Assembly: GCA_045046905.1 (NCBI GenBank) | Contig: JASFYU010000115.1 | Location: forward strand, 1 to 30,275 | Reading direction: 5' to 3' | DNA length: 30,275 bases | From: JASFYU01 sp045046905 | GTDB taxonomy: Bacteria > Bacteroidota > Bacteroidia > Flavobacteriales > Flavobacteriaceae | Part shown: positions 8,373-15,824 of the stretch, piece by piece | Layout of the letters: every line of letters begins with the position of its first letter | Numbering within the stretch: position 1 is the stretch's first letter | The notes under the pieces: model-generated | The model's input: the letters and a program-made list of their open reading frames with translations, nothing else | Databases searched by the model: none | Told to the model about the DNA's origin: nothing | Position numbers and translations under genes: made by a program

Positions 8373-9368
8373 ATGGAGATTCTAGAGTCGTTTTATACTG
8401 AAATCATTGGATTTTTAGGAATCTCACAGGCATGGGAAATTTTAAAAACTGGCGATTACAGCGCATTTAGAACCTATGAGGGTGTAGTTTCCTTGATTTA
8501 CCCACTTATTCCCCTGCTACTTATATTAGAACTTATCTTAGGTTTTATCTATAAAAAGCCTCAGACCAAGGTGTATAAGGTCAATTTTTTGATTTATATC
8601 TTTAATCGGTTTGTCGGTAGGTTTATGGCCATAGCCATGGTAACCTTACTCATTGGCCTATTACAGCCCCTTGCGCCTTTTCAGACCAAGCTGAGTTGGT
8701 ATTGGTTTATATACGGGTATATTGTTTGGGAGCTAGGGCATTTTATCTACCATTATTTAGGTCACAAAGTACGGTTGTTCTGGTGTTTGCACTCCACACA
8801 TCATGCTCCTGAGGATATGAACCTTTCGGTGACACATGCCCATTTTTTTCTTGAGGCTCCGTATGCTGATACCATTCGTACAACGGTATGTATTTTACTA
8901 GGGGTTCAGCCTGAGTTGTTGTTCATAATTATGTTTGTAGACGGTACCTACGGCGCCTTTATTCATATTGGTGAAAACCTATTAAAAGACGGTAGATTGG
9001 GGTTCTTGAATAAAATCATACTTACGCCCTCACATCATAGGGTACACCATGCCCGTAATCCACTTTATATGGATACTAATTTCTGTAATTTGCTGAATAT
9101 CTGGGACAAGCTGTTCGGTACATTTCAGAATGAACAGAAAGATATTACCATCGAATACGGTATTACTCGCGAAATGGATTCGGGCAATTTTTTAGATGTC
9201 TATTTAGGAGAGATTATCGCTCTGGCCAAAGACATTGCAAAAGCCCCTGGCATCATGAACAAAGTACGTTATTTGGTTATGCCGCCAGGCTGGCATCATT
9301 CAGGAGACCATAAAACGGCCAAAATTGTTCGTGATACGTATTTAAAATCCATTGAGGCTAGGGTGTAA
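8373..9368 (+). CDS. sterol desaturase / fatty acid hydroxylase superfamily membrane protein
   Basis: 331 residues. Hydrophobic segments span about residues 38-60 and 85-128, and there is a membrane-embedded pair near 170-200. The histidine boxes of non-haem di-iron hydroxylases are all present: HFIYH (123-127) with H131, HSTHH (140-144), H155/H157, H198, and HHRVHH (221-226). This superfamily hydroxylates or desaturates alkyl lipids such as fatty acids, sterols, carotenoids or ether lipids; in Flavobacteriaceae the substrate is usually unassigned. A role in membrane-lipid modification is an inference, in keeping with the acyltransferase upstream (170 bases away). The 3' end overlaps the tail of the convergent nuclease gene by 11 bases. 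Confidence 0.88.
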   Translation: MEILESFYTEIIGFLGISQAWEILKTGDYSAFRTYEGVVSLIYPLIPLLLILELILGFIYKKPQTKVYKVNFLIYIFNRFVGRFMAIAMVTLLIGLLQPLAPFQTKLSWYWFIYGYIVWELGHFIYHYLGHKVRLFWCLHSTHHAPEDMNLSVTHAHFFLEAPYADTIRTTVCILLGVQPELLFIIMFVDGTYGAFIHIGENLLKDGRLGFLNKIILTPSHHRVHHARNPLYMDTNFCNLLNIWDKLFGTFQNEQKDITIEYGITREMDSGNFLDVYLGEIIALAKDIAKAPGIMNKVRYLVMPPGWHHSGDHKTAKIVRDTYLKSIEARV

Positions 9369-10134
9369 ATACCAAGGTCGCCATTACAATACAGTGGTCA
9401 CTGGCATAATTCTCGCAGAGCACCTTATAATCGATTACTTTCCAATGACTCGGCATATTGAACAGAATATGATCCAAACAAACTTTGGGTGCATTCGCCG
9501 GCCATGTATTTTGTTTTGCTTTAGGAATATTCGGCTTGCTAAAATTTTCGGATAATATTTTTAGTGTTCTACTTTCTGGGCCATCATTCAGGTCACCAAC
9601 GATCAGTGTTGGATACTCGGTCTGCCCTAGAGCTTTGTTTATTGCCTTGGCCTGCATCAACCTATCGGTATCTTTTTTAAGGTGGTCTAAATGTGTGCCT
9701 ACAAATTGTATAATATTCCCGTTTTTAGTCCGTATCTTGATTATAAGTGCGGCCCTTGGTTCAGAACTAGGCAAATGTGGCAAGGGAATATTCTCAGTAC
9801 TCATAAAACTATAGGACGATAAAACGGCTTCCCCATATTCGCCGCCGTCATAATACATGGCACGGGCGAAGATGGAGGCCATTTTTGTCCGGATTCCCAA
9901 TTCAGTAGGCAAATCATACTTCTTGGCCCTATTGGTCTTAAAATCGACCTCTTGTAGGGCGACTAGATCCGGTTTATAGCTGTTGATTACGCCGGCAATG
10001 GTATCTAGGTTAAAATCATTCCTGGTGGTACTCCCGTGCAGAATATTAAAACTCATAATCTTTAGGGTATCTGCTTGGGCTTGGGCTTCTATTGCCATGA
10101 ACCCAAGCAAAAGTAACATCATGAATTTCCGCAT
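9358..10134 (-). CDS. secreted endonuclease/exonuclease/phosphatase family protein
   Basis: 258 residues from the ATG at 10134. A signal peptide (MRKFMMLLLLGFMAIEAQAQ) indicates export. The fold's motifs follow in order: LKIMSFNILHG (metal-site Asn), LVALQEVD (metal-binding Glu), GTHLDHLKKD, LIVGDLNDGP (Asp/Asn pair) and YASDHCIVMATL (catalytic Asp-His). Relatives hydrolyse phosphodiesters in DNA, phosphoinositides or sphingomyelin; the substrate here is not determined. The frame is open further upstream into the end of glmM, but the signal peptide fixes the start. It lies 28 bases after glmM and is probably co-transcribed with it. It overlaps the convergent hydroxylase gene by 11 bases. Confidence 0.88.
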   Translation of the reverse strand: MRKFMMLLLLGFMAIEAQAQADTLKIMSFNILHGSTTRNDFNLDTIAGVINSYKPDLVALQEVDFKTNRAKKYDLPTELGIRTKMASIFARAMYYDGGEYGEAVLSSYSFMSTENIPLPHLPSSEPRAALIIKIRTKNGNIIQFVGTHLDHLKKDTDRLMQAKAINKALGQTEYPTLIVGDLNDGPESRTLKILSENFSKPNIPKAKQNTWPANAPKVCLDHILFNMPSHWKVIDYKVLCENYASDHCIVMATLVFTP

Positions 10135-10162
10135 ATTTTTAATATTGAATTGTCTTGAGTTA

Positions 10163-11551
10163 TTATATACCTGCCACTGCTTTGATTTCCACAATTATTC
10201 TATCGGCCAATTCATTCGCCTTGTCCTGACTTTTTGCTTCGGTATAAATACGTATAATAGGTTCGGTATTCGATTTTCGAAGATGTACCCAATTTTCAGC
10301 AAAATCGATTTTCACTCCGTCAATTGTAGAAATATCCTCGTTTTTATATTTTTTCGCCATCGCTATTAAGATTGCGTCTACATCAAGACCGGGCGTCAAC
10401 TGTATTTTCTTTTTACTCATAAAATAGCTGGGGTAACTATCGCGAAGTTCCCTTACGGTACCCCCATGCTCGGCCATCAACATCAGAAATAAAGCCGTGC
10501 CTACCAGAGAATCACGCCCATAATGACTTTCAGGATAAATAATACCGCCATTGCCCTCACCACCAATAATGGCATTGTTCGCTTTCATTTTGGTCACCAC
10601 ATTCACTTCGCCTACCGCCGAGGCCTCATAGGTGCCACCGTGCTTTTGGGTAATATCTCGCAAAGCTCGTGAGGAAGATAGATTTGATACGGTATTCCCC
10701 TTTGTTTTTCCGAGAACGTAATCGGCACAGGCCACCAAGGTGTATTCCTCACCAAACATTTCTCCGTCATTGGTAATAAACGCCAAACGGTCAACATCGG
10801 GATCTACTACAATACCAAAATCAGCATTTTCCTTAACCACTAGTTCACAAATGTCTCCTAAATGTTCTTTTAAGGGTTCAGGGTTATGTGGAAAATGACC
10901 CGTTGGATCGCAGTATAATTTAATTACCTCTACACCAAAAGCTTCCAATAATTTTGGAATGGCGATGCCACCGGTAGAATTTACACCGTCGACCACGACC
11001 TTAAATTTTGCCTTCTTGATCGTATCGGCATCTACAAGTGACAAATTCAGAACCTCGTCTATATGAATATCAATATAGGAATCATTTTTTGTTATTTCTC
11101 CTAAATCATCAACCTCTGAGAATAGAAAATCCTCATTTTCGGCAATTTCCAAAATTTTCGCTCCCTGTGCAGCATTTAAAAATTCTCCTTTTTCATTCAA
11201 TAACTTCAAGGCATTCCATTGCTTAGGGTTATGACTGGCAGTAAGAATAATGCCACCATCTGCATTTTCCATAGGCACGGCAATTTCGACTGTAGGGGTC
11301 GTAGACAGATCCAAATCAATGATATCAATTCCGAGACCTATCAGCGTAAAAACAACTAAATTCTGTACCATCTCACCCGATATACGGGCATCACGACCAA
11401 CGACTACTTTTAGCTTTTCTTTTTTTGAATATTCCTTTAACCAAATACCGTATGCGGCTGCAAATTTTACCGCATCGATGGGTGTAAGATTATCCCCGGG
11501 CTTCCCACCAATGGTGCCTCGTATTCCTGAAATCGATTTTATTAAAGTCAT
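10163..11551 (-). CDS. glmM: phosphoglucosamine mutase (alpha-D-phosphohexomutase family)
   Basis: 462 residues, the usual length. The enzyme interconverts glucosamine-6-phosphate and glucosamine-1-phosphate on the way to UDP-GlcNAc, for peptidoglycan and LPS. Visible motifs are the catalytic phosphoserine loop ILTASHNPKQWNALK (S106), the metal loop DPDVDRLAF (250-258), the sugar-binding loop GGEGNGG (330-336), and the phosphate-binding loop RKSNTEPIIRIY (425-435, a variant of RxSGTEP). The start ATG at 11551 begins MTLIKSISGIRGTIGG, the family's N-terminus. Substrate choice between glucosamine and mannose phosphates cannot be proven from sequence, but Bacteroidota homologues of this form are annotated GlmM. 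The exported nuclease gene follows after 28 bases. Confidence 0.85.
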   Translation of the reverse strand: MTLIKSISGIRGTIGGKPGDNLTPIDAVKFAAAYGIWLKEYSKKEKLKVVVGRDARISGEMVQNLVVFTLIGLGIDIIDLDLSTTPTVEIAVPMENADGGIILTASHNPKQWNALKLLNEKGEFLNAAQGAKILEIAENEDFLFSEVDDLGEITKNDSYIDIHIDEVLNLSLVDADTIKKAKFKVVVDGVNSTGGIAIPKLLEAFGVEVIKLYCDPTGHFPHNPEPLKEHLGDICELVVKENADFGIVVDPDVDRLAFITNDGEMFGEEYTLVACADYVLGKTKGNTVSNLSSSRALRDITQKHGGTYEASAVGEVNVVTKMKANNAIIGGEGNGGIIYPESHYGRDSLVGTALFLMLMAEHGGTVRELRDSYPSYFMSKKKIQLTPGLDVDAILIAMAKKYKNEDISTIDGVKIDFAENWVHLRKSNTEPIIRIYTEAKSQDKANELADRIIVEIKAVAGI

Positions 11552-11570
11552 ATGTCTTTATAAGTTTGTG

Positions 11571-11578
11571 CAAATATA
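11571..11578 (-). promoter_or_regulatory. -7 element of glmM
   Basis: On the minus strand TATATTTG (11578-11571) matches TAnnTTTG and lies 19 bases before the glmM ATG, giving a leader of about 15 bases. The upstream TTG is not clear. Confidence 0.45.
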
Positions 11579-11690
11579 CAGGTCTATCTCATAGAATTCA
11601 TTTTGGCGTTTTGTTTTTGAGCAGCAATTTTTGTTTTTAGGAATTGGCGGCACTAGTTTATCAAGACATTGGAGTATTAAAAAAGGTTCT

Positions 11691-11866
11691 TTCTAACCAT
11701 TCCACCATTCCACCATTCCACCATTCCACCATTCCACCATTCAATCATTCTAACATTGCATCATTCAATCATTCTAACATTGCATCATTCAATCACTCTA
11801 ACATTACATCATTCAATCATTCAATCATTCAATCATTCCACCCTTGCATCATTCTACCATTATACC
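11691..11866. repeat. 8-bp tandem repeat array, 22 units (consensus ATTCNANC)
   Basis: The stretch divides exactly into 22 octamers: TTCTAACC, five ATTCCACC, then ATTCAATC / ATTCTAAC / ATTGCATC cycling three times with small changes, then further ATTCAATC and related units ending in ATTATACC. The middle part is thus a 24-base higher-order repeat. Eight is not a multiple of three, but 24 bases give an eight-residue period, so it creates a spurious His/Ser/Asn-rich reading frame. The array lies in the 367-base gap between the start of glmM (-) and the ACP phosphodiesterase gene (+). Its function is unknown. Confidence 0.9.
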
Positions 11867-11918
11867 CTATCCTAAGTCAGCAATTCGTAAATTCGACATT
11901 CTTAAATTTCAATGGACT

Positions 11919-12503
11919 ATGAATTTTTTAGCACATATATACCTCTCTTTTGGCGATGATGAAATCACCATAGGAAATTTTATAGCGGACAGTATCCGAA
12001 GTAACAAGTTCGACCACCTGCCACCACGGGTTCAGAAAGGCATTATTTTACACCGCCATATTGATACCTATACTGATTCTCATGCCATTCCTAAAAAAAG
12101 CAGCAAACGGCTTCATAAGAACTATAGTCATTATAGTCGGGTTATCGTCGATATTTATTACGACCATTTTTTAGCCAAGAATTGGAAACAATATTCCGAT
12201 GTACCCTTGGCGATTTTTGTAGAACGTTTTTATGATCTATTGGAGGATAACTATACTATATTGCCTGTACGTGTCAAGCGCATGATGCCTTATATGATTG
12301 CCGATAATTGGATATATAACTACTCTAAAATGAAAGGCATAGGTAAGGTGTTACATGGGATGAATCGCAGGACTCAGAACAGGTCTAAAATGAACTTCGC
12401 CATTTTGGATCTTGAAGAACACTATGATAAATTTGAAGCGGAGTTCACTTCTTTTTTCGAAGAATTAATTACGTTCTCAAAACAGAAATACGTTTCATTA
12501 TGA
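11919..12503 (+). CDS. acpH: acyl carrier protein phosphodiesterase (ACP hydrolase, DUF479 family)
   Basis: 194 residues from the ATG at 11919, matching the E. coli AcpH length (193). It shows the family's opening MNFLAHIYLSFGDDEITIGN, then FIADSIR, KGIILHRHIDTYTDSH (the HD-like His/Asp metal site), VDIYYDHFLAKNW, and the C-terminal region with FFEELITF. The enzyme removes the 4'-phosphopantetheine arm from holo-ACP to give apo-ACP in the cytosol, using a divalent metal. The reading frame extends upstream into the tandem-repeat zone, but that part is unrelated to the family. The stop overlaps the start of the gamma-glutamyltransferase gene by four bases (ATGA), so the two are probably translated together. 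The functional link between them is not obvious. Confidence 0.85.
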   Translation: MNFLAHIYLSFGDDEITIGNFIADSIRSNKFDHLPPRVQKGIILHRHIDTYTDSHAIPKKSSKRLHKNYSHYSRVIVDIYYDHFLAKNWKQYSDVPLAIFVERFYDLLEDNYTILPVRVKRMMPYMIADNWIYNYSKMKGIGKVLHGMNRRTQNRSKMNFAILDLEEHYDKFEAEFTSFFEELITFSKQKYVSL

Positions 12504-14185
12504 AGAAAATTATTCTCCTTGCTTTCACCCTAAGCCTGTTTACTAATTGTACTAAAAAATCGATACAGCCTAGGGGTCTGGTCACAGAAAATGCCATGGT
12601 AGTATCTGCCCGAAAAGAGGCATCTATGATTGGGATTGAAATTATAAAAAAAGGCGGTAATGCCTTTGATGCCATGGTGGCGACAGAAATGGCCTTGGTA
12701 GTTGCCTACCCTTATGCCGGAAATTTAGGTGGTGGCGGATTCATGGTCTACCGAAAAAGCGATGGCGATGTAGGCGCCTTGGATTATAGAGAAAAAGCAC
12801 CCTTATCGGCACATAAGAACATGTACCTTGATTCACTGGGGCACGTTATTCAAGGTAAAAGTACGTTGGGTGCAACTTCGATAGGAGTGCCTGGTACCGT
12901 GGCCGGAATTATAGAGGTGCATCGAAAATTTGGTACACTTTCTTTGAAAGAGATTCTTGCTCCAGTAATTGCACTAGCTGAAAAAGGTGTGGTGGTGACC
13001 AAAAAGCAAGCAAGCCATTTTGAATCTTATAAAGAGGCTATTCTAAAAGCAAATGGGGGCTTTACTAGCTTTCCGATTAACTGCAAAGAGGGTGATACTT
13101 TAAAATATATGGCCTTGGCGAATACCCTTCGAAGAATTGCCGAAAAGGGTAGAGACGGATTTTACAAGGGGAAAACGGCCAAAATACTCTCCAACTTTAT
13201 TCAAGAAAAAGGCGGTTATATCACTGAAACGGATATCGAAAAATATGAGGCGATATGGCGACAGCCTATAATTTTCAACTATAAAAATTTACGAATCACA
13301 TCTATGAGCCCACCCAGTAGCGGAGGCGTAACTCTGAATCAGATTTTTAAGATGATAGAGCCTTATGATTTAGTTGAATTCGGCCATAATTCTGTTAAGG
13401 AGGTACAGCTATTTACCGAAGCTTCTCGGCGTGCTTATGCCGATAGGAATTATTTTTTAGGAGATCCTGATTTTGTAGATATACCCTTAGATGTAATATT
13501 GAGCAGCAGCTATTTGAAGGAGCGTATGGCTGGTTTTTCTTTTGAAAAGGCCACGCCTTCTTCCGAGGTCGAACACGGTGCCATTGAAATTATTGAAAGT
13601 AATGAAACCACCCACTACTCAATTGTTGATGCTGAGGGAAACGCGGTTTCGGTTACCACGACCATTAACGGCCCTTTTGGTTCAAAATTGTATTGTGATG
13701 AGCTGGGCTTTTTTCTGAATAATGAAATGGACGATTTCAGTGTCAAGGCCGGAGTGCCCAATATGTTTGGGTTAACAGGTGCTGAGGCCAATAGCATAGA
13801 GCCTGAAAAGCGTATGTTGAGCAGTATGACCCCTACCATAGTAGAAAAAGATGGCAAGCTTTGGTTAGTTCTTGGTACCCCGGGAGGTTCTACTATTATC
13901 ACTGCTGTAGCCCAGACCATCTTGAACGCCTATGAATTTAATATGAGCATGCAAGAAGCCGTAAACGCCCCTCGTTTTCATCATCAGTGGATGCCTGATG
14001 TGCTAAGCTTTGAGGCTGATGGGTTCTCTGATGAGCTAAAAACCGAATTGAGATCCAAAGGGTATATCATTAATCAAAAACGAAGTCCTATAATTGGTAA
14101 GGTAGATGCCATTCGTGTGCTGCTTGATGGTCGTTTAGAAGGTGGTGCCGATAAACGTGGTGATGATACGGCCGTAGGCTTCTAG
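12500..14185 (+). CDS. ggt: gamma-glutamyltransferase lipoprotein
   Basis: 561 residues. The lipobox LFTNC makes C17 the lipidation site, so the enzyme should be membrane anchored in the periplasm rather than soluble. It is an N-terminal nucleophile hydrolase that cleaves the gamma-glutamyl bond of glutathione and related peptides. Diagnostic features are LDYREKAP (R97, glutamate binding), PPSSGGVTL, and the autoprocessing site before TTHYSIVDAEGNAVSVT, where T370 would become the small-subunit nucleophile. The lid-region NNEMDDFSVKAGVPNMFG, EKRMLSSMTPTIV and GTPGGSTI follow. All key residues appear intact. It shares ATGA with the upstream ACP phosphodiesterase stop. Confidence 0.93.
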   Translation: MKKIILLAFTLSLFTNCTKKSIQPRGLVTENAMVVSARKEASMIGIEIIKKGGNAFDAMVATEMALVVAYPYAGNLGGGGFMVYRKSDGDVGALDYREKAPLSAHKNMYLDSLGHVIQGKSTLGATSIGVPGTVAGIIEVHRKFGTLSLKEILAPVIALAEKGVVVTKKQASHFESYKEAILKANGGFTSFPINCKEGDTLKYMALANTLRRIAEKGRDGFYKGKTAKILSNFIQEKGGYITETDIEKYEAIWRQPIIFNYKNLRITSMSPPSSGGVTLNQIFKMIEPYDLVEFGHNSVKEVQLFTEASRRAYADRNYFLGDPDFVDIPLDVILSSSYLKERMAGFSFEKATPSSEVEHGAIEIIESNETTHYSIVDAEGNAVSVTTTINGPFGSKLYCDELGFFLNNEMDDFSVKAGVPNMFGLTGAEANSIEPEKRMLSSMTPTIVEKDGKLWLVLGTPGGSTIITAVAQTILNAYEFNMSMQEAVNAPRFHHQWMPDVLSFEADGFSDELKTELRSKGYIINQKRSPIIGKVDAIRVLLDGRLEGGADKRGDDTAVGF

Positions 14186-14396
14186 TGTCCTGGTAATCTA
14201 AGGTCGGTATACCTTTCTTTTGCAACTTTTAAGGTCGAGCTAAAGATATAATACCAATTTACATTTCAAATCTTAGCTTTTATTTACATTCTATAAATTG
14301 AATATTAAGTTGAACTCGGCTTATAGCAAGCACAATTTTTTAGTGACATATTATTTTTTACTCAAACAACAATATTTTAAAAATAGACTTTATAAG

Positions 14397-14837
14397 ATGA
14401 CCCTAGCAATTTTGCATCGCGACGATTTGAACAGCGATATTCAAATTCAAATCACAAAGCTCTATAAGCAGTTAAATTCAGACATTGAACAACTTAGCAT
14501 AAAACAAATGCTCAAAGACGAGGCAGGCCCTATTTTTGTTATCTGTACCGATGGTGAAGCAATTATGGGCATCGCCTTAATGGCTATGTATAAGGTGATA
14601 TCAGGGCATAAGGGTATAATCGAAGATGTCATCGTAGACAAAAAGTATAGAGGCAAGGGGATCGGCCGAAAACTACTAGAAAAATTGCTGTTAGAAGGAA
14701 GAAAGCGAAATCTAGACGAAATTTTATTGTTCTCAGGGCATCATCGACATGCTGCAATCAGCCTGTATAAAAGTCTTGGCTTCGAATTAAAAGAAAGCGG
14801 ACTGTATCGACTGCTTCTTGATGATGAGAATTTTTAA
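14397..14837 (+). CDS. GNAT-family N-acetyltransferase
   Basis: 146 residues from the ATG at 14397. The acetyl-CoA binding motif A is clear: GIIEDVIVDKKYRGKGIGRK, with the Arg/Gln-x-x-Gly-x-Gly/Ala-type loop. The motif B region SLYKSLGFEL follows near the end. The N-terminal third is compatible with the usual beta1-alpha1-alpha2 arrangement. GNAT enzymes acetylate amines, amino acids, antibiotics or protein N-termini; the substrate cannot be read here. The frame is open back to 14298, but those extra residues are not typical of the fold. The stop codon is part of a repeat fragment shared with the intergenic repeats, and the next gene is convergent. Confidence 0.82.
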   Translation: MTLAILHRDDLNSDIQIQITKLYKQLNSDIEQLSIKQMLKDEAGPIFVICTDGEAIMGIALMAMYKVISGHKGIIEDVIVDKKYRGKGIGRKLLEKLLLEGRKRNLDEILLFSGHHRHAAISLYKSLGFELKESGLYRLLLDDENF

Positions 14838-14940
14838 TTCCTCATTGAGGCTTGCCGCGAGTTTATTGACTCGAAAATTCTCCTTGGCCCTGTCTCGGGC
14901 TCAGTTCGCAGTTGAGCGGCTCTGCTCAAAGGCAAGGATA
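14835..14940. repeat. repeat fragment E and GC-rich inverted repeat between convergent genes
   Basis: TAATTCCTCATTGAGG (14835-14850) matches TAATTCCCCATTGAGG in copy A at one mismatch and is followed by CTTGCCGCGAG. Further on, TCCTTG and CAAGGA enclose about 40 bases with partly complementary GAGC/GCTC words, so a long imperfect hairpin is possible. It could end transcription from both the GNAT gene and the S24 repressor gene, but there is no clean T-tract. Confidence 0.45.
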
Positions 14941-14956
14941 ATTGTTTTTTAGATGC

Positions 14957-15721
14957 CTAGCTCGCCGCCTGTTTGTTGAACTGACTTTTCAGCTCATCCA
15001 TAGATTCTTGCAATTGCTTTAACAGGCCTTTTTCGGTAGTGGCATCTTCTCCAAAAGTGATTTTACTACCCACTTGCCATATTTCTTGAATATGGAACGG
15101 TTTTATCTCGTATGGGGGGTAGTTTTCATTCAGTGAAACCAAAGTAATATTATTCGAATTGGGTTTCTTTTCAATCTTCTTGACCAAAACAGCGTCTTGT
15201 AAGACAACAACGTACATCTTATTAGGGCTAACATCATCAATATGTTCAACGGCCTTGGCCAAGACCCATTCGCCAGGCTTTAAATTAGGGAGCATGCTAT
15301 CACCCTCGACCTGAAAACCACGGTATGTCGCATTTCGAAATTCGGGTATCGGCAAATCAAAGGCAGGTAATTGTTGGTACCAACTCGTATCATGTATGTT
15401 TTGTGGATAGCCTGCCGCTGCCTTCGCGTTCACCAATACCATATTTTCATTATCAGAGGAGTCTACTGTAACCACCTTCGGAATGACACTGGTTGTTGAC
15501 GTTTCTATATATTGGTTATCACTCTCACCGAATAACCAAAGCGGGTTTATTTTAAACTGCCGCAAAAGCTCGACCACCACCTTACCTGATAACTTGGTTC
15601 GACCACGTTCTATGTCTGCTGTAGTGTTTGAAATTCCCAAAAGTTTAGCGAATTCGGCTTGGGTGTGGCCCAAATCTCTTCGAATGTCGATAAATCGCTT
15701 TAGTGTACGTTCATTTTCCAT
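14957..15721 (-). CDS. LexA/CI-like transcriptional repressor: XRE helix-turn-helix plus S24 self-cleaving peptidase
   Basis: 254 residues from the ATG at 15721. Residues about 6-60 form an XRE-type helix-turn-helix (HTQAEFAKLLGISNTTADIE). The C-terminal half is a LexA/UmuD-type S24 domain with the serine in EGDSMLPNLKPGEW (S142), the lysine in DAVLVKKIEK (K181), and an Ala-Gly cleavage site in KAAAGYPQ (A103-G104). All parts needed for RecA-stimulated self-cleavage are present, so a damage-inducible repressor is likely; this is inference. A TTG two codons upstream lies inside the -7 promoter element and is rejected as the start. The gene is divergent from a TIGR03915-like gene 103 bases away, with operator-like repeats between. 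I see no phage genes nearby. Confidence 0.88.
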   Translation of the reverse strand: MENERTLKRFIDIRRDLGHTQAEFAKLLGISNTTADIERGRTKLSGKVVVELLRQFKINPLWLFGESDNQYIETSTTSVIPKVVTVDSSDNENMVLVNAKAAAGYPQNIHDTSWYQQLPAFDLPIPEFRNATYRGFQVEGDSMLPNLKPGEWVLAKAVEHIDDVSPNKMYVVVLQDAVLVKKIEKKPNSNNITLVSLNENYPPYEIKPFHIQEIWQVGSKITFGEDATTEKGLLKQLQESMDELKSQFNKQAAS

Positions 15722-15724
15722 GCT

Positions 15725-15753
15725 CAAATATACAAATTATGGATTATATCCAA
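15725..15753 (-). promoter_or_regulatory. repressor promoter, predicted leaderless or nearly leaderless transcript
   Basis: On the minus strand, TTG (15753-15751), an 18-base spacer and TATATTTG (15732-15725) form a near-ideal Bacteroidota promoter. The ATG at 15721 begins three bases after the -7 element, so transcription should start at or within a few bases of the start codon. Confidence 0.55.
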
Positions 15754-15792
15754 AATATAATTAGGAATATTTCCATAATTAGGAATATTTCC
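15741..15792. promoter_or_regulatory. operator array: three GGA-N5-TCC inverted repeats
   Basis: GGATTATATCC (15741-15751) and two GGAATATTTCC sites (15764-15774 and 15782-15792) share the dyad GGA-N5-TCC. The last two belong to an exact tandem copy of ATAATTAGGAATATTTCC. Centres are 23 and 18 bases apart. A degenerate fourth site, GGATAAATTAC, follows at 15801. The first covers the spacer and -33 of the repressor promoter. The others cover the region upstream of the plus-strand -7 element. This layout suits cooperative binding of the S24 repressor at both promoters. Confidence 0.6.
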
Positions 15793-15793
15793 A

Positions 15794-15801
15794 TATTTTT
15801 G
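15794..15801 (+). promoter_or_regulatory. -7 element of the TIGR03915-like gene
   Basis: TATTTTTG matches TAnnTTTG and lies 23 bases before the ATG at 15825, immediately next to the third operator-like site. A TTT at 15770-15772 could act as a weak -33. Confidence 0.4.
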
Positions 15802-15824
15802 GATAAATTACTAAAAGAGATGCA

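Noticed and set aside
11691..11866. Possible CRISPR array
   Set aside because: Units are contiguous 8-mers with no spacers, and no cas genes are present.
11644..11922. 92-residue plus-strand frame rich in HSTIPPF/NHSN repeats
   Set aside because: It is the translation of the 8-bp tandem array; the repeat period, not coding selection, keeps it open.
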